Shown here in pieces: positions 1-11,894 of a stretch of 64,000 bases of DNA. Location of the stretch: NCBI GenBank assembly GCA_031763025.1, contig JASSKH010000035.1, positions 2,082,320 through 2,146,319 on the forward strand, read 5' to 3'. The DNA is from Macrocystis pyrifera. Taxonomy: Eukaryota > Sar > Phaeophyceae > Laminariales > Laminariaceae. Every line of letters begins with the position of its first letter. Position 1 is the stretch's first letter. Under the pieces are notes generated by a model. It ran no database searches, had not been told where the DNA came from, and was given only the letters and a program-made list of their open reading frames with translations. A program made the translations under genes and the position numbers.

Positions 1-3000
1 AGGTGAGTCTGCGAGGCAGCGACCAACCGCGGTCGAGCCTTCCTTCCAACCGGTTCGTCAGAATTTTCTGAGAAATATATTTGGAGTGATTTTGCCGTCG
101 ATTTGGTGGCTGGCTGTAACCGTCGGCGTGGGATTAGGGTGCCGAGTGTGTCCTGCCGGCGGCTAATTATGTATATAGGGTCGGCTTGGAGGGCCCAGGT
201 CCGGGTGGGATCACGTCGGCGTGTGACCCAGGGTTATTTTTTCACACAATTTATTGTGTTCTCCCCAGTCCTCGGAAATGATATTTTTGCGCCGATAAGA
301 GGGAGTGGAGTTTTCCGAGAAACTTGCCTCCGAGCCGATAGTAAGAACTACTACCGCGATTGGCGGTACCTTGTACTGTAGTATATATTAACGTGTTGTA
401 TCTATACCAGGTATACTTGTATGGTAGTGCACAGAGAAAGGGGTAGGGAGGACACGTCCTCTGTTTTTTCTGTGTAGTGGCGGACGAGGTGGGGTGTAAG
501 TGTGAAAGCGGGAATAGGGTGCGGGGTCACGAGTGAGTGCTTCGAAATGGATCTGACGCTTTCGCTCTGTCTCGCATCTCTCTTTCGTCTCTCTTCCTCT
601 TTCGCTTCTCTCTCTGCCTCTCGCCTTTCTCTCTGTCCGTCCTCTGCGTCGTCGCAAACGCATTGCAAAGCCGCACCGCAAACGTGCATGTAAAACCTCA
701 AAATAAGACCGCATCGCAAGCTGCAGCAGTAACGTCCCCCCCCCCTCTCTCCCCCCCCCCCCCCCCCCCGCCCCGCTTTCCGATCTCTCCACCCCGCCCC
801 CCCACCCTCCCTTTACCGGCGCGCCTCTACTGGACTGGACGCCAACATCAACCATTGATATACCATGGTATACCTAAAACACTGGTACTATGTATACCTA
901 CACACCTGTGCTTGTACCTGTATGGGTTGCTCAGATTGCTTTGTGGGGCCACGCTCCAACGCTTGGCATCCCGTCGATAGACTACTACGTTCTGCCTGAG
1001 CCTCTAGCGGCTGACGCCTGGCAAGGCACTGAAAACCGGGGCTCAGCAGCGGATTTGGAAACGGAAGCAGTGGCAGAAACGGAATCGGATTATGAACCGG
1101 GCTGGGAAACGGATTCGGAATTGGAAGTGATTTCGGAAGCGCAAGCGGAATCGGAAACGGGAGTGGGAGCGAATACCGAACGAGACGCTTGTCGGATGGG
1201 CTCCAGAGCGGCGGATCTGGACGGAAATTGGTCTGGTGCGGGCGATGATGACGACGACTACGACGAGGGTGTCGGTCGGGACGGAGATGCCTCGCATGGT
1301 GAGGAAAATCCTCGCGATCGCGCCGCATTCGGGGGGGGGGGGCGACGGGGTGGGGAAAATCCCGCCGACGCATTGCCCGCCGGGGCATTTCCCTTCGGGC
1401 GGAAGAGATTTCGAAGAAAGTTCCTCTGAAAAAGGGGTTTTCTGCTCCTCCTGTCGCGGCGAGAAGGGGCACGGCAGGAGCGGGGTGCCTCCGAGAGAGT
1501 TACAGGGGGAGGTGGCGAAGTTGGGATGTTGTGGAGATGTCCGAGGCTCACTCGAAGCTGACTCCGACCGCGGCGTGGGAGTTAAGGTCAGGGAAGGGTG
1601 CTGGTCGGATGACAGGGCTGGGCCAGGTATGGGCATGAGAAATTTCCAAAAAAAAGTCGAGGCCCGGGAGGAAGAAAATCAAAGGTTGCGACGGAGGTCG
1701 CGGCTGACATTCGGTGTTGCAGCAGCGTCGGTGGTTGCGGCACCTTCTCAGGCGCGGCTGGACGATGGGAATAAAGGCGATGATGGCGATGATGACGACG
1801 ATGATGATAATGACGACGGTTACCGGCGCGAGCTTGTCCGAGACTCTGAGGCAGTGGTGAGGATGCGTGAGGGAGACACGCCGAGGCCAGCACAGGAGGT
1901 GCAGCGGCAGCGGCAGCAGCAGCGGCAGCGGCGGCGGCGGGAGGACTACTATGACAATGTCGACGACGATGATAATGACTACATTGGCTACGACGACGAC
2001 GATGACGACGACGACCTTATTGACGACGATGACGACGACAACGATGACGTCATCGAGTTCTCCGGAACCTCGCGGCAAGTATACAATCACCTGGAGGGGT
2101 ACGCCCACCTTGGGGGGGAGGGGGTTGAGGGAGAAACGATACGCATGCTTTGGACTGGACAAGCTTGCCACGAGAGTCAAAAAGGAGGAAGCGCAGGAGG
2201 AGAAGACGGGGGGTGGAAAGAGGAAGAGGCTGGTCCACCTTCACCGCAGAAAAGAGTCTCCAAATCCGAGGAGGACCGACGTTCGACAATACGAGCGGAA
2301 CGGGGCCCGGAACAGCGCGCAGAACGGAGCGCAGAACGGGGCTCGAAACGACGTGTGGAAAGGTGCGCGGGACGCAGCGCGGGACGGCACTTGGGACAGA
2401 GCGCGGTCGTCGTCGCGAGATCTGGCGAAGGCTCAGGAAGTCATGAAGCACATCGAAGGGCCCGGTCGTGTCACGTTCGGCGGTGGTGGCGTTGGCGGCA
2501 GCACTTGCATTAAAAATGGCAGGCTTTGCGATGATGATGACGACGATGACGATGACGAGTATGACGACGAGGAAGGAGAGGAGGAATGGGGAGGGGGGGG
2601 AGGAGGAGAAAGACTTTATGTTTTTGTCGGAAAGCTCCGAAGCGCCAGGAGGTTATTCCGGAGTGGGCAGAGAGCGGGGACGGGGCCCCGGCGGCAGCGA
2701 TTGGCCTGCCCCCTGGGCTGGCGTCGGCTATGCTGAGACGGTCGAGGAGCAAGTGGTTTTTCTAGAGGGCTTAGGGGCGTTCGTGACCCCTCCTGGGTGG
2801 GGGGGGCGACTTGGAACGGGTAAGATGGCGAGGGCGGCAGACGGTGCGGTCGTCCGGAAAAGGTGATTATCGTTTTTTGTTTTGTGTTTTTTTTTTAGTA
2901 GTTGTTTCATGCATGAATTTTGCTTTCGTATTCGTTTTCTTTTTTTTTTTCGTTTTTGGTCTATTTTTCGGTTTCGTGTGCCGATATCGATGTCGATGGC

Positions 3001-4559
3001 GATAGTGCCGATGTCAAAAATCGATATTGGTGTTGGTGTTGGTGTTGGTGTTGATGTGGATGTTGACATCAGTGCCGATGTTATTGGTAGTAGTAATGTG
3101 GATGTCGATTCCAGTGTTGGTGTTGATGTTCATGTTGACATCGTCGTCGATATCGATGGTGAAATTGCAGTAGTGTCGATGTCGGTGGTGGTAGTTGTGT
3201 CGATGTCGATGTCGAATCCGATGTTGGTGTTGATTTTGTGACGGTGTCGATGCTGATGGTGGTATCATAGTAAGTAGAGTAGAGTCAAATTCGATGTTGG
3301 TGTTGAGGTTAGTGTTGGTGTTGGTATCACTGTAAATGTCGATGGTAACATTGCAATAGTGTCGGTGTCAAGATAAATATTGGATGTTGATGTTGGTGTT
3401 GGTGTTGATGCCGTTGTCGATGGTGAAATAAAGAGTAGTGTGGATGTTGATGCTGATGTTGGTGTCAATTTGGATGGTTGTGGTAGTGTCGATATCGATT
3501 TTGGTGTTGGTGTTGGTGTTGGTGTTGGTGTTGGTGTTCGTGTACATGTTCTTATTTGTAGTCGTGGTCTTGCTTTTTCTTGTTCTCGCTGGTGTTTGTG
3601 TTCACGTTTTGGTGTTCGCGTTCGTGTTCATGGTCATGCTCGTGCTCGTTTTTTTATTGCTGTTCGCAATGTTGTCCGTGCTCGTGATCGTGTTCCTTTT
3701 CGTATCCGTGCTGCTTTGTTTGTTTCGCAGGCATCTCTTGCCAGAGGCTTCGCGACTGGCGGTGCTGCCTATTCCGGTTCACCACTTCCATCCGGAGTTC
3801 GACGCAGCCGTAGGCATGCTTCTCGAAATGTGTGACACAGAACGTCTACTTTTGATGCTTTTACCTTTTTACATAGTCATCCCGGTAGTCGATCTGCCTT
3901 TGACTGGCGTTTTCTTCTTACTATTGTAGAAATGATACTGTGGAGGACAGGTTTTGAGAAAGGTTCGTAACGGTCATCGCACATACACCCATGGAAGATA
4001 CACCAGGAGTGGTATCACATCTGGGGATCTTTCCGAGAACCGGGAGAACTCGGCTTAATAGCCCGAGCCTCGTTGAAGTCGAGACGGGCCTTGTTTGCCC
4101 GTCCGAAGCTCACTCGATCTCTCTCTGCTCCACGCTGCTAACCCAACGTGGAGGACTCTCTCCTTGCCCCAAATATAAGAAACGAAACGTACAGCCTTCG
4201 GTAGCAGGTCAAAGCTACCACATCACTGGGGACCTTTGGGACACTTACGAAAGTAGGGAGTCCATGTTGGCGTCGACGATGAGATTGGAACTCACGCGGG
4301 CAAAACCCAACGGCTTAGCAAGCCCTGATACGGCTTTTCTGTTTTGTTTCTCCTGCTGCCAGCTCGATGTCGCGAATTGCGTGCGCTTGTCGGGGGCGAC
4401 GGGGAAGGGCGGACGTATGATAGGAGTATCTTCGACTTGGTCATCCTCAAAAACCTCGGCTAAACCTTACCTGGTAGACAGACGAGAATAGACGAAAAGT
4501 AAATCCCATCCTTCCTCGTCCTCCGTCCTTGCCCTCCCTCCCCTTCTTCTTCGCCTTCC

Positions 4560-4594
<35 letters not shown>

Positions 4595-7500
4595 CCCCCC
4601 ACTCCTCCTCCTCCTCCTCCTCCGTTTCCCCCCCCCACCCCGCTTTGGTCCGCTCTACCCCTTCCTGAAGGCATCCTTTGATTCACGTGGTCGTTGCGGT
4701 GGAGGACACCGCGCAGGAAGCTGCAAGTGTCGAGGGACAATTTTTTCGACACGACAATCTCCAATACGCCTTTCCCCCCGTGTGGACCGAAAAGCTACGC
4801 GACCGCCTGGCGGAGCGTCTCGGCGACACCAGCGGGTGAGCTTGTACAAGTAGTCTGTGCGACGCACCTGCCGCGCGAACGTTCTGTTTTTTCGGGGGGG
4901 GTTTTGTCACTTTTACTTTCCAGCTGAGTTCGTAAGAGAGGTTGGTTTTATGTACCCCCAGTAGTTTTCTGGACAATCCGTGATCACAGATGTCTTCCTT
5001 TCTCCCCCCGCAATTCTTGCCCTCAAATTTATCGCGCACAGGGTTCAGCATTGTCACTTGCTCGTCGGTTTTCCACGATTTTAGCCAACTCGCGCTCTTG
5101 TACTTGCGTCGACGGAAGACGGGCTCAGAGCGTGTGCTTATTTCGGTAGTTCGTGTTTTTTCTTTTTTGTGTGCAGTCGTGCGCGGTGGCCACCCTTCAT
5201 GAGCTTTTGTTGCCGTCACTGTCGCCGTTGCTGACTGTGTTCGGGTTGGTTGTCTTCATGCTCATGTCCGAAACGTTCATTATGTTCCACGTTCCTCTGT
5301 GTGATTTTGATTGCGTGATAGTGCGCTTAAAATGATGCCCCCTACCCCCAACAAGGTAGTAGCCGAAATGTGATTTCCAAAAGGAAACACCGCAACGTGA
5401 TACCGAAAGGCATGCCGATACTAGCTTCACTTGCTGCTGCTGTATCCCTTTCGGTCATTGTTACCCTTCGGCATGATGTCACCTTCCGGCGCATTGGGCG
5501 GCATCTTCTCACATTCGTCCATGACGCGCTACCCGGGTTCGTTTCGAATCGGTTCGGTTCGGCACCCGTCACGCGGGGTATCGTATACAGGCGTGTGCAC
5601 TTCCTACCTCCCCTGGATGCTTGGGACTACTTCGCCCTCCTTAGAGTCGCCGACGTGGTACTGGACCCGTTTCCCGTGGGAAACTTGCACGCCGCGGTGG
5701 ACGCCTTCGCCCTTGGAACTCCCGTAGTAACGCTTCCTTCAAGACAGAGACCGGGGGCCAGGTGAGCGGAGCGCGCATGAGCGATGGAGATAGGGCAGGG
5801 ACGGGCGATTGAGTCGATAAAGTGGGTGGATGAATATACGGGTAGATGGGACCTTTGTTGCGGTTCGGTATCGGTACTCTTGTTTTTGTACTAACGTGCC
5901 TGGTAGCTGTTAACTACCCCGAAACTGCTGTAGCGCGTAGTCCTTCGTGAATGAGTTTCCATACGAGTAAGGGTTTGTCCTTGACCGTGGATTGTTTCCG
6001 TATCAGGTGTTGGAATATAGTACTAAGAATGTCAGGTGTTGGAATATAGTACTAAGAATGGTATTGGGAGGTGGTGTTTGTTTTTCTTGCTATCAACATG
6101 ATGCAAGGTTAGCGGTTGAATAGTATTGAACATAGCCAGCATAGCAGTCGAAGTTGTGGTAGTAGTTGCAGTAGTAGTAAAGTACCAGCAGTATTAGAAG
6201 TAGTAGTGTAGTAATAGCAGTCGTAAGTGATACGAAGTATTAGTAGTAGTATCAACAGTAGCGGGAGAAGTAGTCGCTACCAATAGTAGCAGTCTTGTTG
6301 ATAGTAGCCGTAGCAATGTAAAAGTACACTAGGAGCGATAGTAGTTGTTGGCTGCTGCACGTTGATGGCTCGTTCTACAGTTCCCCAACAACCAATAATG
6401 CGTGACATTAACCAAACAAAGCCTCACAGAGCCGACTAAATATGCTTCAAGCACCTGTGCACCCGGCCGACACTCTGCTTGCCTGCTTGCCTGTGCTCGC
6501 TCGCAGATTCGTCCAGGCCTTGGCGAGCGACCTCGGAGTACTTGCGAGGCACTGCGCGGCGGCGAGCGTGGAGGACTACGTCGACAAGGCGGCAAGGCTT
6601 TGCCTGGATGAGGTGGGACTTGGTGTGGCGTCTTGACGCACTCGGTCGGACGCGCTTGTGCGGGTTGCTCTGGTCGATGCTACTGCAGTAGAGCATGCAG
6701 TAGCGATGGCGCTGCTGCAGAAGAGCATGCAGTAGTTAGCGCAAAGCAGAGGTTCGGGTGGAGTAAAAACGGAGTAAATTATTATCTCACAGCTCGGGAG
6801 CGTCGAAGCTGTCTGTACTGACGGTTTCATATCCAAACAAACCGCCGTATCGTACAGTACAAAACCCAATATCCTATTGAGTCGTCCTTGCAAGACAGAT
6901 ATCCTGACATGTCCTCTCGAGAACTACTTTATACCTGTTCCTATTCACGTGATCCAGCTCTCCATGTTGAGAACAGTAGGCCTGCCCTTTTTATATTTAA
7001 AATACAAGTAAATACCATCAACAACTACTGCATGAAATGTCAGCAGTGTAACGCTCCATTCGCCTTCTTCGTGCGAGTTCCATTCAACCCTTTTGGCGTG
7101 ATGCCTGATTTTGAAAAAGGGGGGGCGTTCACTCACCGAACAGCATGAAGCGGTGTGAAACAAACTTTAGCGCACCCAAACTTTTCGTATGTCAGCCTTT
7201 AGATAGATTGTACTTTGGATCAACTACGTTCGTTGTCCGGTTATTCTACACAGTAGATTCATATCAAGACAACAGCCAAATTGAGCAGTTCTCTCAGTCT
7301 ACAGGCGCTCCTGCCAAGCACGCAGCGACCCCCGTCGTAGAGCATTCCTTTTACATCGTATCACCAGCGAGATCTGCATCAATGTCCGCTGTCATATCGT
7401 TTCCTTCTCCTGCGTCTTCGCTGTAAATTAGCTACATTGTCGTGCACCTGTTAAGAGAAAAAATATATCCTGTGGCAGACGTGAATAACGCAATGTCCTC

Positions 7501-10436
7501 AGTCGGCAAAACTAGCTCTTCCACAATCCGCACGGGTCTCACTTCAGCAGGCGTTTTCGTCGGGCATATATCAGTGATCCCTCACGTTTCCAGCACCGTC
7601 GCGGTTGGTCATTTCCTGTGTCATAATAATCATGCCTGCGATAACGTTTGGTTCTATTTCCGTACCTACAACGAACTTCGCTATTCCCAAGTCCACCGTC
7701 TGGTGCGTTTGCGACTCATCTCGCTTGTATCCGATTTCCCTGGATGTTCCGGCCCCGGACTTGTCAATATAATTCTCCCCTGCTGTAAGCTCCTCTGCTG
7801 GCTGTTCCAAAGCGCGAGCGCGGCAGGGACTCATCCTTCGGTGCGACGTGCCCGTGTCCACAGCCGCGAGGGATGTGTGCTGTGGTTCCTCTTACCCATC
7901 CAGCAAGCTATGGAGGTTAAATATCCGTGGAAGTTTCGTTGAAATGGGAAACGAGTCGTTACCGTCTCATAGAACTGGAGGATTAGGCAATAGATCAAGC
8001 TTCACGCCTTTCTCGTGGAGCGCTCCGACCGAAAACAAACTCGCTCCTACTGTAGATCGGGAACAATTAGCACCTGCAGGTGGATCGGTATCAACTCACC
8101 TCGGTCATTCCGTACACGAAATGCGAGAGTACCCTTCGATGTTGCACTAGAGAGGCCGCACGATCCTTGAACACGTAATTTGCGGTCGATCTTGTTGGCC
8201 ACATGTTGGCAAAGCCGAGATTCGGCGGGCACCATATGGTGTGAGGCTGCTGTATCGACGAACACTGCTGCAGTATAACCGGGTGGCGTGCTGGATCCAA
8301 TTTCCTTACCGCCGGCAATGTGATGTCTTCTTTTGGTGCACCAAGTAAGGGACACATTATTTTCTCCTACGGCACCACCGACCTGTGCAGCATTAGCATG
8401 CTGGGTGTCGTCGCTCTTGCTGGTGCGATAGGCAAAGGGTGCAATCATGCCAGCCGTGCTCAGTGGAGTTACGGCAGTAACTACATCAGCGGTGACGGTT
8501 CTTTCCGTCATTTTGGCCGCAATCACGTCCTTCTCGGCCAGAAGTGTGATTGCTGTCATCAGATGAGTTTCCGTTCGACTCATGATCTTCGTTGCGGTTA
8601 TTACTTCTCGCGGAGCTAGAAGTATTATCATTTCCGCGATATCCTCTTCCCTGACCACGACCGCTGTTTCTACGGGAGCTTCGAGGTTCCTCACGTGCTG
8701 TTGTATTCAGCGCGCTCTCGTGACTGTCTGCATCATTTTCGTGTCGGCCCGCACTTTCGTCTTTAGCGGACACCTTGTCACGAATTTGTATGGCATGATA
8801 GGATGTTGCCGGAGCTACTGTATCTTCGATTTTCGAGGGGCTTCCATCACGTTGCCTGTCTCAAAAGCAGTACAGTCTTTAGCGATTCGTACTTCTCATC
8901 AGGGAATGCCCTGAAGAACGCGTGAGACTTGCGAGCGGGGACTAGGACATCACCGAGCGCTCCGAGCTCGACACATATGCGGCGCAATTCCTGGATCACT
9001 CTAGCAGGATCGTGTTTGTCAGCCGTGGTCACTTGCAAATTGGCAACCTGATCGTGCCGCTCCTGCATTCTCGACTCACCATCGAGCCGGTATTTGGCCT
9101 CAAGTGCCATCACAACACCACGACCATCGCCAAACTCCGCTGTTCTTAACCGGAGCGTACGCTAGCATGACTTGGGCCGTGACACTGCCATACCCCTCCC
9201 GGGAATCCGCCATAGGGAGAAGCATTCGCGTAAAAAGCTTACGATTTTTCTCGTCGAGGCGGCCACTCTCTTCGGCGTATTGCGTATTCTGCAGCTGAGT
9301 AGCTAGTTTCCCTCTAGTGCTGCGGGTGCGGTCTCGACGCCCGACTTAACTTTGCCGAGCTCGTACTCGTACATTAGCGACCGCTGTGGCGTAATCCAAC
9401 CGTGATATTGGTTGGATTCCCCATTGAATGAGGAGTACCCTTTTCGGAAAGGGGAGGACGTTGCTGACTGAATCACCACCACCGTGTAGGCTCATGACCT
9501 GCAGAAGAGCATGCAGTAGCTAGCGCTGAGTAGAGGTTCGGGTGGAGTACAAGCAGAATGAATTATTGTCTCACAGCACAGGCGCGTCGAAGCTGCTTGT
9601 ACTGACGATTTAATATCCAAGCGAACCGCCATACCATACAAGTACTAAACCCAATATCCTATTGAGTCGCTCGTGCGCTACAGTATCCTGACAGCTCCCA
9701 CCACCCACTCGGTGTACCGACAAACATCCGAAGGGTTGGCCGCGAAAAAGACACCAGTCTTTTCGCGCCACGTCTACAAGCGCCTGTCTTGCTGAAGAAA
9801 GAAATAATCGCCCATGTTAATTCGACGCTTGCCTCCCTCCTTCCCTCCCTCCCTCCCTCCCTCCCTCACCCTCCGGCCCTCCCTCCCTCCCCCCCCTTTC
9901 CCCTCCGCCACTACCCCTACCTGCCTGCCTGATATCCCCTTTTTATGTTCTGCAAGGACTGGGCTGAAGAAGTTTCAGAAGAGCTCGACAGCATGCGGGA
10001 CTGGGTCTACCTTCACCCGAGCGCTCCGCGTTCCCGCACGGGCCAGCGGAGGCAACATGCCATCCGATGCGGCCACGGTAGGCCTAGGACAGCGAGCGCC
10101 ACCGGCACCGCCGCCGTCGATAACGATCGCGCTTTCAATCGTGTTGTTGCCGGCGATGGTGTTCGAGAGGTTAGTCGCGATGCCAATCGCAATCGCAACG
10201 TACTTCGGTGTGTCAATAGCGGTGTCAGTGTCGACGCCAATCGCGTTGGTATCAAGTGTGATGTCTCCCTCGATTTCACTGGAGGCGTCGGTCGTGACGT
10301 CCGCCGTGATGAGGGAGAGCGTCTTCGGTGGACGAGAGGGCAGGACCATGTACAAGAGTGGGCGGAGTTTTTGTGGAGAGTTGCAAGGCCTGGCGTCACC
10401 GTAGACTTTCCCTTAGACTTGGAGCACTGCGAATAG
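1..10436 (+). CDS. SPINDLY/OGT-like glycosyltransferase (GT41 type), C-terminal part, multi-exon
   Basis: Probable nucleotide-sugar-dependent O-glycosyltransferase catalytic domain; the N-terminal part, where family members carry TPRs, lies before the window. Exons as read: an exon ending at 2 (AG|GTGAGT), 935-2862, 3731-3829, 4671-4835, about 5363-5761, 6507-6612, 9957-10436 (TAG stop). Motifs in order: IALWGHAPTLGIPSIDYYV directly after the acceptor at 935; YAETVEEQVVFLEGLGAF near 2725-2780; VHHFHPEFDAAVGMLLEM; HVVVAVEDTAQ and VWTEKLRDRLAERL; then VHFLPPLDAWDYFALLR, ADVVLDPFPVGN and DAFALGTPVVTLPS; then FVQALASDLGVLARHC; last VQEWAEFLWRVARPG. These follow the order of the SPINDLY/OGT catalytic region. 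Junctions 2862/3731, 5761/6507 and 6612/9957 keep phase. The start of the exon near 5363 is uncertain, and 3829 is a weak donor. Odd: a long Asp-rich insert in exon 935-2862 changes reading frame at poly-G runs, so this exon is either misassembled, contains unrecognised introns, or is broken. Family certain to me; exact substrate unknown. Confidence 0.8.
935..2862 (+). other. Large acidic low-complexity exon of the glycosyltransferase with three frame changes
   Basis: The exon opens in the frame of the WGHAPTLG motif and closes in the frame of the YAETVEEQVVFLEG motif. Between them the best coding frame changes about three times. It runs in one frame to about 1335, in the next to about 2115, in the third to about 2597, and then back to the first. 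Each change falls on a run of G (about 1331-1340, 2112-2120, 2596-2605). The insert is rich in Asp, Glu, Arg and Gln, with several blocks of consecutive Asp encoded by mixed GAC/GAT codons. Each frame stays open for hundreds of bases, which argues for coding rather than intron sequence. Confidence 0.5.
2863..3730 (+). repeat. Intron filled with (TTGGTG)/(TGTCGATG)-like hexamer repeats
   Basis: This intron of the glycosyltransferase runs from AG|GTGATT to TTCGCAG. From about 3000 to 3560 it is an irregular array of gttggt, gatgtt and gtcgat units with almost no C runs. The long Val/Asp and His/Thr reading frames in it are products of the repeat. Confidence 0.75.
3830..4670 (+). other. Glycosyltransferase intron with a 30-base C run
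   Basis: This intron lies between a weak AT|GTGTGA donor and a CCTGAAG acceptor. It contains an uninterrupted C run at about 4562-4591 followed by CTC triplets. I see no conserved coding sequence. Confidence 0.5.
4886..5110 (-). mobile_element. Diverged copy of the tRNA-derived SINE
   Basis: Read on the minus strand, it matches the body of the copies at 33743-34037, 35956-36303 and 48489-48712. Shared blocks are the gagcgygagttrgct-like start, 'gaccctgtgcgcgata', the gggggagaaggga tract, and the end ggctggaaagtaaaagtgac before a T-rich (plus-strand) tail. It carries many substitutions and lies inside a glycosyltransferase intron. Confidence 0.6.
6002..6061 (+). repeat. Tandem duplication of a 29-base unit
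   Basis: Two adjacent copies of tcaggtgttggaatatagta plus ctaagaatg lie in the glycosyltransferase intron between 5761 and 6507. They are followed by an irregular agt/tag trinucleotide repeat to about 6340. Confidence 0.8.
6716..6909 (-). repeat. 3' LTR of the copia-like element
   Basis: This is a 194-base repeat of the same length as 9500-9693, with scattered substitutions. On the minus strand it begins tgtcaggata and ends tgctcttctgca. Confidence 0.85.
9486..9499 (-). promoter_or_regulatory. Probable primer-binding site complementary to a Met-tRNA anticodon arm
   Basis: Immediately inside the 5' LTR the minus strand reads ggtcatgagcctac. Its complement GUAGGCUCAUGACC contains a typical methionine anticodon loop CUCAUGA with flanking stem bases. 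Drosophila copia is primed from this part of initiator tRNA as a half-tRNA, not from the 3' CCA end. That this element works the same way is inference. Confidence 0.5.
9500..9693 (-). repeat. 5' LTR of the copia-like element
   Basis: It matches 6716-6909 over its full length. On the minus strand it ends ctgca and is followed at once by the probable primer-binding site. Confidence 0.85.
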
Positions 10437-11269
10437 GTGCGTACCCGCCCACCCGCCCTCCTGACCCGGACTTGATGCCGGGAGAAGCCGGCGGCAGCTT
10501 AAACTGAGTGTGTGTCTTCTTTGTTTGGGGCTGCTGAAGGCACCGCCGTCCGGGGGAAGCCAGCCGTCGGAGAGTTGTTCTGTGTGTCCGCAGTGTGTCG
10601 TTGTGGCGCGGGGGCGGCTTTTGTTTATTTTGTTCAAAGGAGTGCGACGATAAGTCGATTCGGGGGGGGGGGGGGGGGGGGTAGGCGAGGCGGGGGTAGG
10701 GGGGGGGGGGGGGGGGGGGGGGGGGGATAGAGGGGGGGGGCTGGCGGTATTGTTTGTCGGATGGTGTTGGACGGTACGAGTGTAGCAGTTATTTTTGGTC
10801 TCTTGGTATGTGTTCGTGGTATCTCGGCCGACTATAGCAGATATGACCCCCCCCTACCTCTCCCCTCCCCTTCCCCCGACATAGTCTACTGGTAACCCCC
10901 CCCCCCCCCCCACAATCCCAGCTCACGTTTTTTTCCGTGTTTTTGCGGCGGGAGTTGCGGAGGTCACAGCTGATCAGCGGTAGTACTGCCGCGTGGGTTG
11001 GTTGGTCCCGGGTTTTGTTCTCGAAAGCGCTCAGCGCTTACATCAGGATTCATAGAAGTAGTAGCAGAAGCGGCAGCTGTAGCAAATCAACAAGATGGTG
11101 GGGCACAAACAGCGGAGTGTTCTGTGGAAGAAGCGCCCCACCGCTCGTGTTGTGTTCGGCGAAGGGTAAGCCGACCAACCGGGGAAGTTCTCCATGACCC
11201 CTATGCTGTACACGCGGATGTGTTTCATAGCCTCTGTCGTCAGCCGCATGACACATGGATAGCCTGCCT

Positions 11270-11361
11270 CCCCCTCCCACTCGGTGCTCCGTCTCGAAAG
11301 AGATGCGTGGTTGATGGTCAAATGACTGAGGCAGGCGACAAAGGAGTACACCCCCCCCCTC
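11270..11361 (-). repeat. G-headed dispersed repeat, short form
   Basis: On the minus strand it starts with a G run, then gtactcctttgtcgcctgcc, then tcatttgaccatcaaccacg and catctctttcgagacggagc. The same unit occurs at 49862-50010 and 61800-61880. Confidence 0.6.
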
Positions 11362-11800
11362 CTCCCTGTCCCACTCTCTTTGGGTTATTTTTTACATATT
11401 TATATAGAAACGTACAAACATTCTACTTACATGTTTGTGCTGTTTCTTGCGTTCCCACCGTTTTCTTGTACCAATCTCTGAATGGTTAATATTGCGCTGT
11501 AGGTTGCACGTGGTGCTTGTAGGTTCGGGGGTACTGGCGATGGCTCTCGCTTTTGTAGTGTCTTATTCTAGTTCCCCCCCTCCCAGTAATTACATCAATT
11601 TACGATGGATACTGACAGATGTAGTTCCAGATTATAATGGTAGTTATTTCTGCGTTTTTTTTTTTGGGTTGCCCACTCGGTGTGTGTGCGCTTCGCGTAG
11701 TTTATGGTCCGTGTTTACGAAAAATAATATATAAAATAACAAGTGGAGTATCAACCGGTGTGGTTGAACTCACAGCGGATAATTTTTAGTGTCTTTCTTA

Positions 11801-11894
11801 ACCCTGTTAGAGCCGCAGTCCCATTTTGAGGACAAATTACTTGGAATTTGACTGGTTTGTTCCCAAAACAGGTGGGCGGTTCTGAAAGGGTTAA
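11801..11894. mobile_element. Family D palindromic element
   Basis: The left arm runs aaccctgttagagccgcagt then cccattttgaggaca; the right arm is its approximate reverse complement ending gttctgaaagggtta. The centre is aattacttggaatttgactg. It is a short inverted-repeat (MITE-like) element with no coding capacity. Confidence 0.6.

Larger units (their letters stand above)
6716..9693 (-). mobile_element. Copia-like LTR retroelement, internally deleted, in a glycosyltransferase intron
   Basis: Two 194-bp direct repeats (6716-6909 and 9500-9693) bound 2.6 kb. Both start TG and end CA on the minus strand. The minus strand between them encodes a gag-like segment (about 9113-8847), an Arg/Asp/Asn-rich basic stretch (about 8773-8486), a CSYC...EHGWHDC near zinc-knuckle (about 8490-8440) and a copia-type protease motif FVDTAASHHMV with VLIVPDL downstream (about 8260-8050). 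Frames are broken, and no integrase, reverse transcriptase or RNase H is visible, so the element cannot move on its own. Flanking 5-mers gctgc and gctcc could be a diverged target duplication. It lies wholly within the intron 6613-9956, antisense to the host gene. Confidence 0.8.

Noticed and set aside
388-980. Overlapping open frames rich in Arg, Ser and Pro
   Set aside because: They lie in a CT-rich and C-run intron between the donor at 3 and the acceptor at 934; no conserved motif.
2728-3929. Long Val/Asp and His/Thr frames on both strands
   Set aside because: Most are produced by the hexamer repeat of an intron; only the 3731-3829 part is coding.
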